This document shows positions 45,530-57,985 of a DNA stretch of 64,000 nt, one piece after another. Position numbers and translations under genes: made by a program. Every line of letters starts with the position of its first letter. The first letter of the stretch is position 1. The notes under the pieces were generated by a model. The model saw only the letters and a list, made by a program, of their open reading frames with translations. It made no database searches and was not told where the DNA came from. The stretch covers positions 186,001 through 250,000 of the forward strand of contig JAOTON010002216.1 of assembly GCA_034440635.1 (NCBI GenBank), in the 5' to 3' direction. The DNA comes from Lepas anatifera (lineage: Eukaryota > Arthropoda > Thecostraca > Lepadidae).

Positions 45530-47843
45530 ATGGATTCAGGTAAAAAATCAAGCTATCAAGTACTTTCTTTTTTTGTGATTCTTTTTCATCTCGCTGCCTA
45601 GTTTTCTCATAGCCTTTGACAGACCAGTTTTTATGAGTTTCTTATTTAACCCTGAAAAGCTTTAATCCACTAATACCGACCTTAGAGTACCCAGATTTCT
45701 CTCGAATGGTACTAGTTCTTCTATTCTTTTCGAGAGAGACTTGGGGAGATACTCAGTAAACAACTTTTGTTTTCATTTGTAAAGCAAAGAATAAATGGAG
45801 CGGGGAGTGGTGCAACCTTCAAATAAGATGTTAACATACCTGTCCCAAATTTACAATTAGAAAATTTGTAGTTTGGTCGCATGGGTACAGAAGGGCACTC
45901 CTGCCTACCTTTTAAATGGGTAGTGGGTTAAAAAAACTGCAAAAGGAATACGTCACGATGAAATAAACTTTAAATGTTGATGTGGGCATTGAAACATATT
46001 TGCGTGCTTCAGCTCGGTGCTAAAGAACTGTGGGATGTTGGTGGGATGGTAGAGGAAACGAGATTTCTTAACAATGGAATTTGAACTGAGAGAGCCAGGC
46101 GATAGAGCATCTCGTAAGACCAATTGTTAAACATCTTATTCTTCTCAGAGCTCACCATCTGGGTAGACGCGTTAAGAGTGGAGTGATCCCAGCTCCGCAC
46201 CGGCAGCAGACAAGCAGGCTCGTGGGGGCAGGGGAGACGAGACGGCAGTCCGTTAGAAGAGGCATATGAGCATATAAGGGCCGGACGCGTTGTTGCTTCG
46301 TAAAAGTTGAGTTCTGAGATAAACGAAATGTGAAACCAGAGGTTTGACGTTGGGCACTTTTGGCTAGCGAGATCAGACTCCTCAGCTATGTCCTTCCCGT
46401 CCTCGCTACTTCACCGGAGAGGAAATTTGAACTCAAAGACACCTAAAACCCAAATGAAACAAACCTCAGGGAAATAACAGTGGTGTAGTATGGATTGACC
46501 TTGACTGACTTTGTTGACGCCAGCCCGTTTTGACGTGAGCTGTTTGTTCGGTACCAGAACTTACTGCGAAGCAATTCCTCAGCTACCTGCGCAGTTAAAA
46601 CTGGGGATGTCAGAGGCCCAGCGAAGAACCACACAACAGCATGGCATGAGGTGTCATCCATTGATCGCAGATTCTGGGAATTCCACAATTTTAGTAGAAA
46701 TGCATCTTTTTGTATCGTTTTAGACTCACCGAAACCCGATTTGGTCTCACTTGAAAACATATATTTTTTTCGAGGACGAACCGAACCGTGCATAATTCTC
46801 TCCTCGCTGATGTTATTCCACCCCGCCGTGAATTAAACTTCACGACACGAAATAGAGCCACCGCTGCAAGGCGCAAAATGAATGACCCAGTAGGGGTATG
46901 ATCACATTCCACGACTGAAATACAGCAATAAAAATTGCCCAATCACATTTCCCTCCTGGCCTCTTGCTATGATTAAATTATCGTTCTTACTTCTGACAAA
47001 AGCCGAATATTCGGCCTTGGAAATATAAAACAATGGTCCTCGATACTAAAATGCTTTTCTGCAATTGATCAAATACTGCAGCAAACGTGCAAATTTCACG
47101 CTTACTTTGTTTGCTACATATTATTGAAAGAAAAGAAGGCTCTAACTGAGTGTTTTCAAGAGAGGTTTAATGTGTTCGAGACAGGCTGGTTTTCGTCCAC
47201 ATTTAATTTTCAGAAAGTATTCGTGTTACGATGGAATGTTTCTTGTATTTGAAGGATTCAGCATGGAATGTCTGGTACCTTCTCACATATATTTAGTCAA
47301 CAAATGGCAACAAATCTACCTATTAGCAGCCTTGTCTTAATCACCGAATTACATCACGGAGCTAATTCATCGGCCTTGGAGTTATTGTTCGGTGGATAAG
47401 CTTGTTATTATCATTTTATCAGTTCCTTTAGCTTGCTGGTTTGGTTTTACTTTCGTATATTGCTTTTCGGCCATTTTTGAAATCATAACCTTCTTCCGTT
47501 GGTATTTTGAACATGTTATATATAAACATGCCATCTTGATCGCTCTTCCTCAAGTGTACAAGTTTTACTGGCTTTTAACTTTGTGTAGGCATTAGTGGAC
47601 ACTGGACAGACCCAGGATAAACTGCAGGACATGAAGCTTATTAACCTGAAAATTTAATATGAAACGATTTGAGCTCATAATGAAAGAAACTGATTTTGGA
47701 CTCGCTCTCGTTCAGACATTCTACCATTTACCCTATGGCGTTGTCCAGAAAGAAAGGGCCTAAATGTACCCTTTTCCGCCGACGGTCTGGAGGTCCTTAC
47801 GGTTATGGAAGGAAAGATCGGAACCACTGGACGCGTGATGAAT
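45530..47843. other. Unassigned DNA
   Basis: Several frames of 60-116 codons on both strands (for example 46443-46793 minus) overlap one another and show no family features. A 67-codon plus-strand frame at 47392 is hydrophobic, but no conserved protein is recognised. Confidence 0.3.
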
Positions 47844-47935
47844 GTCTTAATTTCTTGGAACTTGCTAGAGTCGCTAAGAACGACGCTTAGTTTTTCAAGA
47901 TATTCTTCTAATGCTTATTTCCAAGAAATTAAGAC
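47844..47935. repeat. 17-base perfect inverted repeat
   Basis: GTCTTAATTTCTTGGAA (47844-47860) and its exact reverse complement (47919-47935) are separated by 58 bases. Possible hairpin; role unknown. Confidence 0.6.
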
Positions 47936-47993
47936 AGAGCCAATGAAGAAACTCAAAGCTAAGGTGAACCGTGTAATTAAGAGTGCTAATGCA

Positions 47994-48515
47994 TTAACAC
48001 GCGCATTGACGGGAGGCGGGTACCCGCCCCCTCGGGTTTTTCGGAGACAGCAGAAAAACGGCGGCGCGTAGCGCCGCCATACTTGGCATACCTTTTCCTC
48101 ATCATTTTTACAACTTCTGGGAAAATTGTAAGGTAAGGTCATCTAAGGTCAGGTCACCAGTACAAGTCCAGTGACCTGACCTCAAATTTTTTTTAAGATA
48201 GCATAAGTCAGAGCAGGGTGAACTTATCCGATTTAAACTCATATCACATAATGGTCCCACCGAGTTCTCTAAAATATCTTGAAAACATTAATTTACATGT
48301 TATCCCTATGACGGCATGTTTTGACCTCACGTGACCTTAAATGTCACCTGACAAAAAAAGGTTCAAATATTTTTGATGGAGAAGGGAATGGGCTACCCAA
48401 CGCCGCTTACCGTTTTTCGCTACCTACCGTGGTTCTCGAGATCTTAGGGGAGGCGGTTACCCGCCCCCCTCGTCAAAGCGAAGGTGGCTCAGACCCCCGT
48501 CAATGCGCGTGTTAA
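47994..48515 (+). mobile_element. TTAA element, type A, internal-deletion derivative
   Basis: It keeps both termini (CACGCGCATTGACGG and CCGTCAATGCGCGTG) and TTAA at 47994-47997 and 48512-48515, but is 522 bases instead of about 860. The break is near 48280: sequence passes from the TTCTCTAAAATAT block straight to TTTACATGTTATCCC, dropping the TAAGGTCAGG, everted repeat and ATCATTCGATTCG parts. Typical of a mobilisable deletion derivative. Confidence 0.88.
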
Positions 48516-49524
48516 GTGGTGGTGTCCATTTCTGAAAAATAGTGGGTGAATTTACACCTGGTTACGTTTACGGAACTGTAAAGACTAATGAAGTTAGAAA
48601 CCCATTGCACCCCATAATTTCGCAAGTAACTACTGCTACCTATAAGCTCGCAAAGCGTCTCAAAACAATTCTTAAACCATTCGTGTCCTCAAAACATTGC
48701 ATTTAGTCTACTGATGAATTTCTAGATATCTTGCGAGCAAAAAAACATCAGGGAATTTTGGCCTCTATCGAAGTGGAAATTGTCTCTATATATCAATGAA
48801 TGAATGAAGTTATTGTCTTTTAAAGGGATTGGACGTGTTTCTGACGCTCCTAAGAAGTGGTGTTTTTTTCAGTAGCATTGAGCTTTTATTGGTCGTGAGT
48901 ATATGCAATCAAAATATTAATCAATTTCCTATGAAATGGCAATAATCGCAGAATGGTGCAAGCAATTCTTTGTGACAAATGAATGCAAAACAGATTCGAA
49001 ATTTTGTGAAGATTTTGAAATCTTGAAATTTTTCACAGCAGGCAAGTTCTTCTGAAGCTACTTGATTTTTCCTCCAAGTCGCGTGACAATCCTTTGTCCG
49101 AGTTACTCCTAATTTGGATGGTTGTCAAATAAACCAAATACATATATAATGGACATGAGAGGACGTTGCAATGTCTGCATGTTTACTGCATATACTTCAA
49201 AAGACAAGTGAAAGAATTGCCTAATTACAACTCAATAAATATCAGGCCTAATATAAGTCCTTAAAATCCAGGAGTGAGTGACAGAAACATCGAATAGGAA
49301 AAATGAAAATCGATGACATAAACATAGCGAAGTGCAGTGGGATAAATTTGCCAAGTACGAAGATTAAGTTCAAGAAAATAAAATCCTGAACTGGAAACCG
49401 ACAGTGATGTCTACGAAACCAAAACGAATACGATGCCGAACACCGCCGATTTTATCTTCATCTTCTTCATTTTATTTTTGTGTTATCAATTTATGTGTGA
49501 GTGTGTGTGTATGTGTGGAACAAC
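48516..49524. other. Unassigned DNA
   Basis: TTAAAGGGATTGGACGTG at about 48820 resembles a left type G tip without a visible partner. Otherwise nothing recognised. Confidence 0.4.
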
Positions 49525-50030
49525 AATCCTATCCTTATCCTCCTTGTTATCCTTAAACTGCCTGGAGGCAGCGAGCGCATGTGCTTTGGGCAGCAGCGAC
49601 CCCTCCAGGTAGTACCCCACCTTCCTTTACCCTCATCCATCCTAATCCTTACCGTCTCCTTTCATAGGCGGATCCAGGGGGCAAGGGGGCACGTGCCCCC
49701 CGATCGACCCTCGGCGCCCCCTGAAAGGTCGATGGCGCCCCCTGAAATGTCGCTTCCCACCCCCCCCAGGATGCGAAAGTCGGCGCCCACCGATAGGATT
49801 TGGCGCCCACCTGATAGCTTTTGCCGGTCATAAGTGGCGCCCCCTGGTCCGGATGGCGCCCCCCCTCCGGTCCGGATGGCGCCCCCGGGAAGGTGCCCCC
49901 CCGATCGGCAATCCTGGATCCGCCTATGTCTCCTTTCATAGTCTTCATCACTTCACGTTCATTACGACGGCGCTTGAAAAGCCACCGTATGTTTGGAAGT
50001 GTTCTTAACTAATACAATATAATACAATAC
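49525..50030 (+). repeat. Dispersed repeat, copy interrupted by a MITE
   Basis: Matches 41097-41310 on both sides of the MITE at 49663-49928 and ends in an AATACAATATAATACAAT-type tail, suggesting a retroposon 3' end. A Penelope-like fragment follows directly. Confidence 0.6.
49663..49928 (-). mobile_element. 266-bp MITE with TIRs and 8-base TSD
   Basis: CATAGGCGGATCC is exactly inverted at the right end (GGATCCGCCTATG). TCTCCTTT flanks it at 49655-49662 and 49929-49936. The paralogous repeat at 41097 has one TCTACTTC at this point, the empty site. GC-rich interior with CGCCCCC / GGCGCC words. An 8-base TSD fits hAT or P-like transposases, but the superfamily is unproven. No ORF. Confidence 0.85.
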
Positions 50031-50040
50031 AATAATTCAA

Positions 50041-50860
50041 AGCCTCTTCACCAAGTGCCCATTGAAAAACAATTGAAATCATTGTTCATGAAGTGTATCA
50101 TACAAAGATCAATGACTGGCAACCCCTTTAGCTCTCCACCACTATACTATCCAACCTGCTTAGAGCATGTAGGTACAGAAGATCTACCGTTCAGGGCACC
50201 AGATGGAGAACTTTACACTCAAAAAGAGGGTGTGTCTATGGGGTCACCACTTGGGCCCCTGTTTGCCAACTTCTATATGTCACACATCGAAAGTATTGTC
50301 CTAAACCATAGTGACATAGCTCCATACACCTACCCCCGTTATGTTGATGACTGCTTTCTTGACGTCAAAGACACTCAACAATTTCAGAAACTTATCAGCG
50401 AGCTAGAGAGAAACTCAGTTCTAAACTTCACCTATGAACTTAGTAATGACAACACCCATCCATTTTTAGATGTTCTAGTCGAACGGGGGGACAGAGCGTT
50501 CATAACTAGCGTCTACCGAAAGCCCACACACACTGGACAAACACTCATTCCCAACAGTGAGTGCCCTGAAAGATGCAAAATTAGCGTAATCCGTTCATTT
50601 GTAAGAAGAGCCATCCGCACAAGCTCCACACATCAGGCCATGCACTTAGAATTTTCCAGACTGAAACAGCTGCTAGTCAACAATGGTTTCGCAAAACAGG
50701 GTATCGACACAGAAGTAGACAACAGCTGGAAAACACATACGGCAAAAGCACACCTAAACCTGACCAAACACCAGTAACACATCACCTCTTCTACCGCAAC
50801 TTCATGAACTCAGCATATCAGACATATGAAAAAATACATTCGAGATTTGTACTAGGCAGT
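50041..50860 (+). pseudogene. Penelope-like element reverse transcriptase fragment
   Basis: The encoded enzyme copies element RNA into DNA at the insertion site. The main frame (50055-50777, 240 codons) has GVSMGSPLGPLFANFYM at residues 59-75, the catalytic YVDD at 96-99 (50340-50351), FLDV at 137-140 and YRKPTHTG at 154-161, all in the order of Penelope-like RTs. Just upstream, SLFTK in another frame (50041) continues as PIE in the main frame, so a base is missing there and GTG at 50055 is an internal Val codon, not a start. After the stop, FYRNFMNSAYQTYEK is found in a third frame near 50789, a second frameshift. The N-terminal RT, the linker and the GIY-YIG endonuclease are absent. 5'-truncated and dead. 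Confidence 0.88.
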
Positions 50861-51185
50861 GATTGGATTGGAAGTGTTCTATGTATTTATAGCTCATGAA
50901 TTTAATTTAAGAAAATGTTTCTTTTTGGAACTAGATTCACAGAGAAGAAAAACAAACTGAGCATCATTGTATCATATTTCTTGATAATGAATGTGTAAGA
51001 TATTCGAAACGCGTTGAAACAAGTCTATGACCATTTATAATTGTTTTTTTCGATTCAATACCAAATAACGTTAAGCAAATAGTGGACAAGATCCAGAAAA
51101 CAACGAAAAAGTTAATTAATTGCAAACACGCATTAGAATTCAATTGTATTTGTCTAAAAGAAGATATCCTGCCCCAAATATACAA
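50861..51185. other. Unassigned DNA after the Penelope fragment
   Basis: AT-rich, possibly Penelope 3' UTR. No GIY-YIG-like frame detected. Confidence 0.4.
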
Positions 51186-51210
51186 ACACACACACACACA
51201 CACACCCCCC

Positions 51211-51280
<70 letters not shown>
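51186..51280. repeat. CA then TA microsatellite
   Basis: CA repeat at 51186-51206, a short C run, then a pure TA tract at 51214-51280. It generates spurious IYIY and THTH frames. Confidence 0.95.
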
Positions 51281-51282
<2 letters not shown>

Positions 51283-52343
51283 ACCTGGAAGTTCCTGTGT
51301 TGGCTTTTACCTGACGTATCGCAGTGTCCATGCCGAACCTACCCAGCAGTAGTTTGCAAGTAGAGTTGATGGCATCAGAACAATCAATGGGCAACGACGG
51401 TGTATATTTATAAGCAAAAAGCAGCATTCGAAGTTAGTGCTCCTTTCATAAGTTGCACTCATGATCATATAAATAGGAAACTGAATCGCATTTACTTCGT
51501 TCAAACATTCACGACTATCGCCGGTCGAGGATCCTTCAGGCCCTGAGAAGTCCATAAGAATATATGTATGCATATCGGCGCACTCTAAAGCGAAATGTTT
51601 GAGGATGCTATTGGTGATTCAGCACGCTCCCGTTCTCTGTTAATTGTCTTTAGAATTGTTTTAACCTGCCTTCTTGATTCTGATAAGACACCCTTCACCG
51701 CGGTATCTGGACAACGTGCAGTGCGCGTGGGAGTAACCCTGCGCGTTTAGAAACAATTTATAATGTTTATTATTGGGGAAGCCTTAAATAGATTCCAAAA
51801 TCCTAATACACAGCTAAACCCTCGAAACACCATATGTGGGGTTCATCATCATTGGTTGTGTCTCCATGCTGTTACAAATAGTATACCTACAGCTAACGGT
51901 AGTAACAACGTCGAAAAGTAAAAATATACGCCTGGTTCACTTCTCCTTCGATCCAGGTGTTTGCATGACCACAGCCTCTGGTGCATCATAAAACCACAAG
52001 GAACGAACCGGTAAGTACAATTTTTATCGCTACTCCTGAAAGCATTAGCCATTCCCATGCTTAGAACTTTTTCTTTCATAAGGCCCTCGGTTTTTCTAAG
52101 AATAGAAGAAGGTCCGCTGTCTCCGACTAAATCTAGCAGCCTGTCAACAAAAGCAGCTTTAGAGCTTTACGGCACACCGACTGTTGAGGTTATATGGCGT
52201 CGCCAGCTCCCGCCCTGTTGGGAGGGCATTATGGGATCGGAGAGACTTATGCCCGGGGATTTGAGTCCGGGTCAGCGACGTGGCAATCGAGCACTCCTCC
52301 TCCACACCACCTTATCCCCTCGCCACTGACAGCGGAACGTCCG
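51281..52343. other. Unassigned DNA
   Basis: Short frames only. No gene or element end recognised. Confidence 0.4.
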
Positions 52344-52490
52344 AATTTAGGAAGGGGGGCACCATGGGCTTTTCAACCCATTTTTTTCCAGTCAACGCCA
52401 TAGGGTTAGTGCTAAAATTTCTTATTCAAGGGGGAGCACAGTGCCCCGGTTCCCCTCCCCCCAGTTTCGCCGCCAGTGCCCCTAGCAGCT
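52344..52490 (+). repeat. Dispersed repeat, copy 2
   Basis: GGGCTTTTCAACCCATTTTT, TTCCAGTCAACGCC, TTAGTGCTA and TTTCGCCGCCAGTGCCCC match 36915-37045 in order, with about 20 extra bases. Confidence 0.6.
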
Positions 52491-52587
52491 TGGCGTCAAA
52501 GCACCATTGGTGCAGCATCGACCACACTTTGCCAGAGGTTTGTGAGTAAATAGAAGTTCTCAGTGAAGGGTGCAATTTTCATCAGCA

Positions 52588-53045
52588 TTAAAGGGAATGT
52601 GGCACCTTGGTCGAATCCTGGAATTTAGTGTAGTTAGAGGAATTTTTAGCCGAAAATCAAGGAGGCGTCCATGATTTCTCTGAAAAATGTACAATAAGCT
52701 CGATATTTTTATTTCTAAAATTCTCCTCTAGGGAAAGAAAGAAATATCTGCCTGTGGATGATGTCATGATCTGGCAATCACTACCATATTCAATACGCTT
52801 CAAGGGTTTCGATTGGCTGATACTCACCGTGACGTCAGCATATGTCGTCACACCAACAGCCATGACAACTGTGGCCTGCTGCTAAGGGTACATGAGGGGT
52901 ACATTTCAAGTAGGTTTTAGCTTTTTTCTACGGAAATCTCGAGTTCCAAGACAAATGATAAATTGTGTACCGGGTTTTCCGACTTGCTCTACAACTTGGC
53001 TGTCTCAGTTAAAATCACGTTATGAAGGTGCCACATTCCCTTTAA
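52588..53045. mobile_element. TTAA element, type G, 458 bp
   Basis: TTAA at 52588-52591 and 53042-53045. The ends AGGGAATGTGGCACCTT and AAGGTGCCACATTCCCT are exact inverses. The interior includes GACGTCAGCATATG and a CTCTACAAC...CTCAGTT block shared with 2886-3671. Unlike types A-F it is not rich in AGGTCA. No ORF. Confidence 0.8.
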
Positions 53046-53620
53046 AAGAGTGGAGTGGGGACGCAGGCCTTGCTCTACGCGGAGCACGGAGGCCATCCTG
53101 AGAATAGTGACAATGAAGAACGTAAAGGGTGGAATATTATCTTCAGTCCTTTGACGGGCGTCATATTGCCGAAACAACTTGATACGATATATTTGATGTC
53201 CATATTGCCTGTTATGTAAGCCAAACAGGCTTCATTTAGGGTAAATTCTTGGACGTTTGAGTCAATCTAGCTTATTGTGTATGCAACCATGCATCTGGAT
53301 TATCGCGAGGAATAATCACTCTTGGTGCAGGACGAGTGACGACCAACCGCTGAACGCTGGCGTTACACGGTGTGTCAGTATCCAATCAAAGAAGATGGCT
53401 ACGCAAATCATGAACCCTTATTCACTGGACCCACCACCAAATATATTTTGGACAGTTAGGTATTCAATTGGAACTTCTGAGTAGGTTGCTCATAATGTTC
53501 AGACAAATGAGGCTTGCGTGTAAACAAGTGCGCTGACACCATAGCTGGCTCCTTGCAGACTGGTACTTGGCGGGTTTACTCTGTATGCTGCAATGTGTCA
53601 ACTGTAAGGCAATAAATGCA
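53046..53620. other. Unassigned DNA
   Basis: Short frames only; nothing recognised. Confidence 0.4.
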
Positions 53621-53850
53621 CTTTAAAGACTGTGTCCCACTTGTATAATGAGTTACGAACTGAGATAGGAGGTCTGTATAACGTGTCTAGAAACCTCTGT
53701 CGACATATTTCAGCTCTCCCAAAGCTCTCCGTAATAAGTTTCCGCAAACTTTAAAGTTATAAATAAAGGGTCTGAAGACCCGAATTCAAAACACAAAGTT
53801 TGACCTTCAAACAAAGGCGTTTCCATCTGGCAACGCGTGCCACGTGATTA
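53621..53850 (-). mobile_element. Type G fragment
   Basis: TTAAAGACTGTGTCCCACTT, then TATAATGAGTTACGAACTGA and the AAACTTTAAAGTT block, match the right 200 bases of 2886-3671 in reverse complement. The other end is not identifiable. Confidence 0.6.
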
Positions 53851-54509
53851 AACTTAACAAACAAATGGCATGGCTTTGGCATATTCAACGTTACATAACG
53901 CAAGCAGCCAGCTCCGCTGAGCTTTGTAATTACACGCGATGATTAGGTAAACCCAGGGCAACAGGGGAAAGGGGCGATACTTTTGTTTCAAGCAATTGAA
54001 GATGGGAGCAAAATGCTGTTTTATAACTTGCAGGCCTAGTTTGTCCAAAGATAGTCCGTTTTAGAATTCGGGCATATTGGTCCATTCCTTTGCATGGCTA
54101 GTGTTAACACTATAAATATAAGGGCAAGAAGTAAGACATCGATCGAAACTTCTTGTCACGAGGATTAAAAAAGAGCCTATATGATAAGTTTATCATAACA
54201 GATTATAAGTGTGAAATTGCTACTTTGTCACAGACATTTCATTTTTGGCGTTTTTGTGCAACTTGTAAATATTCACCAGCTTTGCTAAAAACTACTCAGA
54301 AAACTATAAGTCAAATCATGGGACTAATTTTATATCAAGGACCAATATCAAATCATGGGATAAAGGCAGCCCACCTAAAAATTTATAAAATCGTCAAAAT
54401 CTGTGCGCCCTTACTGAACGGCAGATCCACGCAACTTTAGTTTTTACACTACTTTCTTAACTTTTACTCCAAACATTTTGTGCCTTTTTTAACTGTTATC
54501 CCTCTGACT
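53851..54509. other. Unassigned DNA
   Basis: Short frames only; nothing recognised. Confidence 0.4.
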
Positions 54510-54800
54510 CGTAAAATGGCGCCAGCACAGAAGCGCCCCATTCTGAGAAACCCCTTTGTTGGGGTCCAGCACTTGGCTGGGGGAGGGAGAGGCGCGTTGG
54601 CTGCTGGGTCAGCCACTCGCCTTGGGCAGTGAGCCGCAGTAAAGTACCGCCGGCGCCGTAGCTCCATCGAGGCGCGCTGCCGTACCGTCGGGGGGTATCA
54701 GGCGGTCCATCTCTGGCCGTGCCGCGCTGGCACCGACCGGCGGGCACACGTGGCCGTGTTACCGCATCGCCGCCGATAAAACACCGCCAGGCCACCGTTT
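54510..54800. other. CpG-rich, GC-rich island
   Basis: About 290 bases with dense CG (ACCGCCGGCGCCGTAGC, GGCGCGCTGCCGTACCGTCG). A 105-codon minus-strand frame is open here but has low-complexity composition. Possible promoter island or decayed repeat; undecided. Confidence 0.4.
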
Positions 54801-57135
54801 GCCACGTCATCAAGCTTTGATTGAGGCGAGAGGCTGCGAGAAATGTTTCTGGATATGCACCCGAACCAGACCAGCTTTCACAATCTTCCAGATAAAAAAC
54901 AGAGAATACTCATTGCGTATCAGTTTTTGTTTAGGTGTATGGAAAACATAAGTAATATTTTTCATCCGAATGCCAACGCAAAATATAGTTTTACAAACAA
55001 TAAAATATTTTAAAAAGTTTAGTAAATGTGTTAGAATAAGCTAAATACGCATCTGAACTGAATCCCTGTGGTGCAAACGTAAGTGTAGAAAGAACCAGAA
55101 AATTTGGAGGGTGAGGGTTTTTCGGTTATTTCTATTCCATATAGCATATAATATATACGTATATATATATATATATATATAATCTTCTCATTATTTCATT
55201 TACCATTACAACGTTATTAAAAATCGCACTACCATCTGGGAAAGCCTTCAACGGGTACAAGCCGGTGTTAGAGTAGAAATATGAAACGAATGGGTCAAAA
55301 CAGAGGTCAAGCATTAAAAACAAATGTTACATTGACGGGAAGTTGATTTCGTCCTAAACCAAATGCACACTAGGCTGCATCAAACGCCACAAATTTTGAA
55401 ATCGCCTACCCTTGTAGTCACATTTTGCTATCTGGGACCCAGTTAGTTCAAATAAGAAATATTTTGAAAATTGAAGGAGCGCTAACTTTGTGACCTATTG
55501 GCTAAATAACCAGTTTAAACATTTATTTATTTTGGATTGCCAGCAGAAGTCGTCCCTTCTTTAAATTTGACACAGTTGTGATTGCATGCTATTGTACTGG
55601 AAACAGCCGCATGACGAGTTTCATACGTTTTGGACATCACATAGGGGGGTTTAAACTAGCGGCAAAACTTCTCACTATTTACGTTTTTGTGACGAGTTTG
55701 TACTCATAAGAATCTTTTGATAACTGGGAATATTATGAGATTCCTTTGAGAATCCTTTGAGAATTTGGCCTAGCTATAACCAATTTGCGTTAGATGTATC
55801 GCAAAGCACCCTCATCATAAAAGTTATGCATTTTGGATACCTTCTAGAGCTAAAACCTAGCGACTAAATATTCCGATTTCAGCCATTTCTAGGCATATTT
55901 TTTTAAAGCTACCGAAGCCAACCCCCTTGGAATTTGAATCAGTTTCAATGGGAGTACTAAAGCACCTACATCTTATTTATTTGTCTCCATTTAATAACAA
56001 TATTTTTGGGGACTTATCGACGCGCTAACTGCTAGAATCATATTTTGTTGCCAACTCTTCCCTTAAGCGTAAGCGAATTAAGCGTAATTACTATCTTTCT
56101 ACTATGGCTACCGACCGGACGGTTTCTGAAACTTGTCGTTTAAATCTCAACAAGAATTTTGCAGCTTTTCTTGATTCAAGCACTGATTTCACTCATTCAA
56201 ATTTGCTGGAACTGGAACCTTAGAGCAATAACTTAGGAACTGATATCCCCTGTAAAGGGAATATCAGTGGGGATATAGGGGATATCCCCTACTACTTTCG
56301 CATTATCTCGCGTACATTTTGCATATTGATCAGCTTGCCTGAGTTTTCAGTCCAAACATTTTAAGCTAGATGAGAAGAAGAAAAGGGAGCATTCGGTAAA
56401 CTGGAAGATTTATGTCACCTGCTTATAGAAGATGTCGATAACGGCGTATTGCGGATATTCGCATGGCATCATTGGTAACTGCAGAAATGGCCTCTCTGGC
56501 TGCTCTGCATCAACACTGGAGTCTGAATTAGGTAAGATGTCGTGAGGTGACATTGAGATGAATCCGGAAAGCCACCCATCCCCAATATTCCGACCTAGTG
56601 GCTGATTGGCAGGACGGGCTGGACTAGACACATGGTCCATACAGAGACTTCTTACTGGATATGCCATTGATGGAGCTGGATGTAACCGATTGGCCTGATT
56701 CGTTTGTGTACCAGTAATTTAGGACATATATTGCTGCCATGAATATAATAAAAGACCCTGCGGAAGGGGAGGACTAAAATTGTATCAGATCCCCTGTCAG
56801 CAGTGAGGTATAAGCGACATTTTTAGCACATCCTTCAGGTAGTAAGAAAAGTTTAACCGAACGTCTAACCTGGCCATAACTTAAGGAAACTCAAACAAGT
56901 TTTGCTGTGATTAGAGGAGTCTTCGATAGTGGCGACGCGGCATAAGTGGGTCCAATTAGAATACTGATGTGTGCTTACTAGTTGCGAGTAAAACCCGCAG
57001 CTTTATGTGACATTGAACACCAGCCATGGAGCTGTGTGGTTAGACCCTTCGGCTAAGGCCCTGATTTTATGGACAAAACTCGGTAAAACAACAGGGCTAC
57101 TTTTTCAAACTTTGCAGCACTTGACGCTCACTCGT
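54801..57135. other. Unassigned DNA with a short TA tract
   Basis: TA tract at 55150-55182. A hairpin-prone segment at about 56240-56290 repeats GATATCCCC and its inverse. A short minus-strand frame of 85 codons at 56410 shows no family. No gene supported. Confidence 0.4.
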
Positions 57136-57985
57136 TTAACACGCGCCCCGCTGGGGTCCCTGGCATGACGCGCCCCGCTGGGGACGTTTATCGCCCCCTC
57201 CGTATCTCGTTCCCCACGAAAGCTAAAGGAATATTACGGGCGGCGTTCGAAAGCTCTTGACAAGACAAAGTTATTCTAAATGAATTTTTTTATGTCAGGT
57301 CAATATTGAGGTCAGCCTAGGTCAAAGAAGGTTCCATAGCCTTACAACAGAGCAGCGTACGTTTCCGGGATGTTGGGTTGCATGTCAATCAACTCCCCGT
57401 GACAATATTGGCACAATAAAAGCAAATGGAAGCTTTATCTCAATTTCATGAGAAGTTATTGGCAAATAAATCACTGCTCCGTGACCTGATTTGACTTTTG
57501 AGAGGTCAGATGCTCAAAACTCAACTTTATGGTCAATATCGTGGTAAGAATAGACGGTTTGGGGATTTTCAGCTTAATCTATGCAGTATTTACTGAAAAC
57601 GAGCCTATTTTATTTTTCACCATATACTTATAATGAGGTGACCAGAAAATTGACCCCACCTTAAGTCAACAATATAAAAATTCCGAGATAACAGACTTGT
57701 AGACCCTAATGACTTTATCATATTGTGGAAGTTTCAAACTGATCGGTTCGCTGATGTTCCCTGGGCGCCGCTTCAAACTCGTGATTCTAGGTTTTGAGTT
57801 CGGGTCACTTGACTTTAAATAGCTCTTTAACCTGACATTATCTTAACTAAAAAAATTGGTCAGATATGTAAATTGATGAGGGATAAGATACTGTAAGTTT
57901 CGTTGTTTTGCGTTTATTTGTTTTTAAGCTATCTGGGAAAAACCAGGAGGGGGCCAATTTCGCCCTCTAGCGGGGCGCGTGTTAA
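57136..57985 (+). mobile_element. TTAA element, type B, 850 bp
   Basis: TTAA at 57136-57139 and 57982-57985. The left end carries two GCGCCCCGCTGGGG units; the right end is CTAGCGGGGCGCGTG. Shorter than other B copies because the segment holding the ATCATTCG hairpin is missing after the GTACGTTTCC block near 57360. It reads uninterrupted where the copy at 23414 has its retro-insertion. No ORF. Confidence 0.88.

Noticed and set aside
51082..51427. Frames with IYIYIY and THTHTH stretches
   Set aside because: They are translations of the TA and CA microsatellite.
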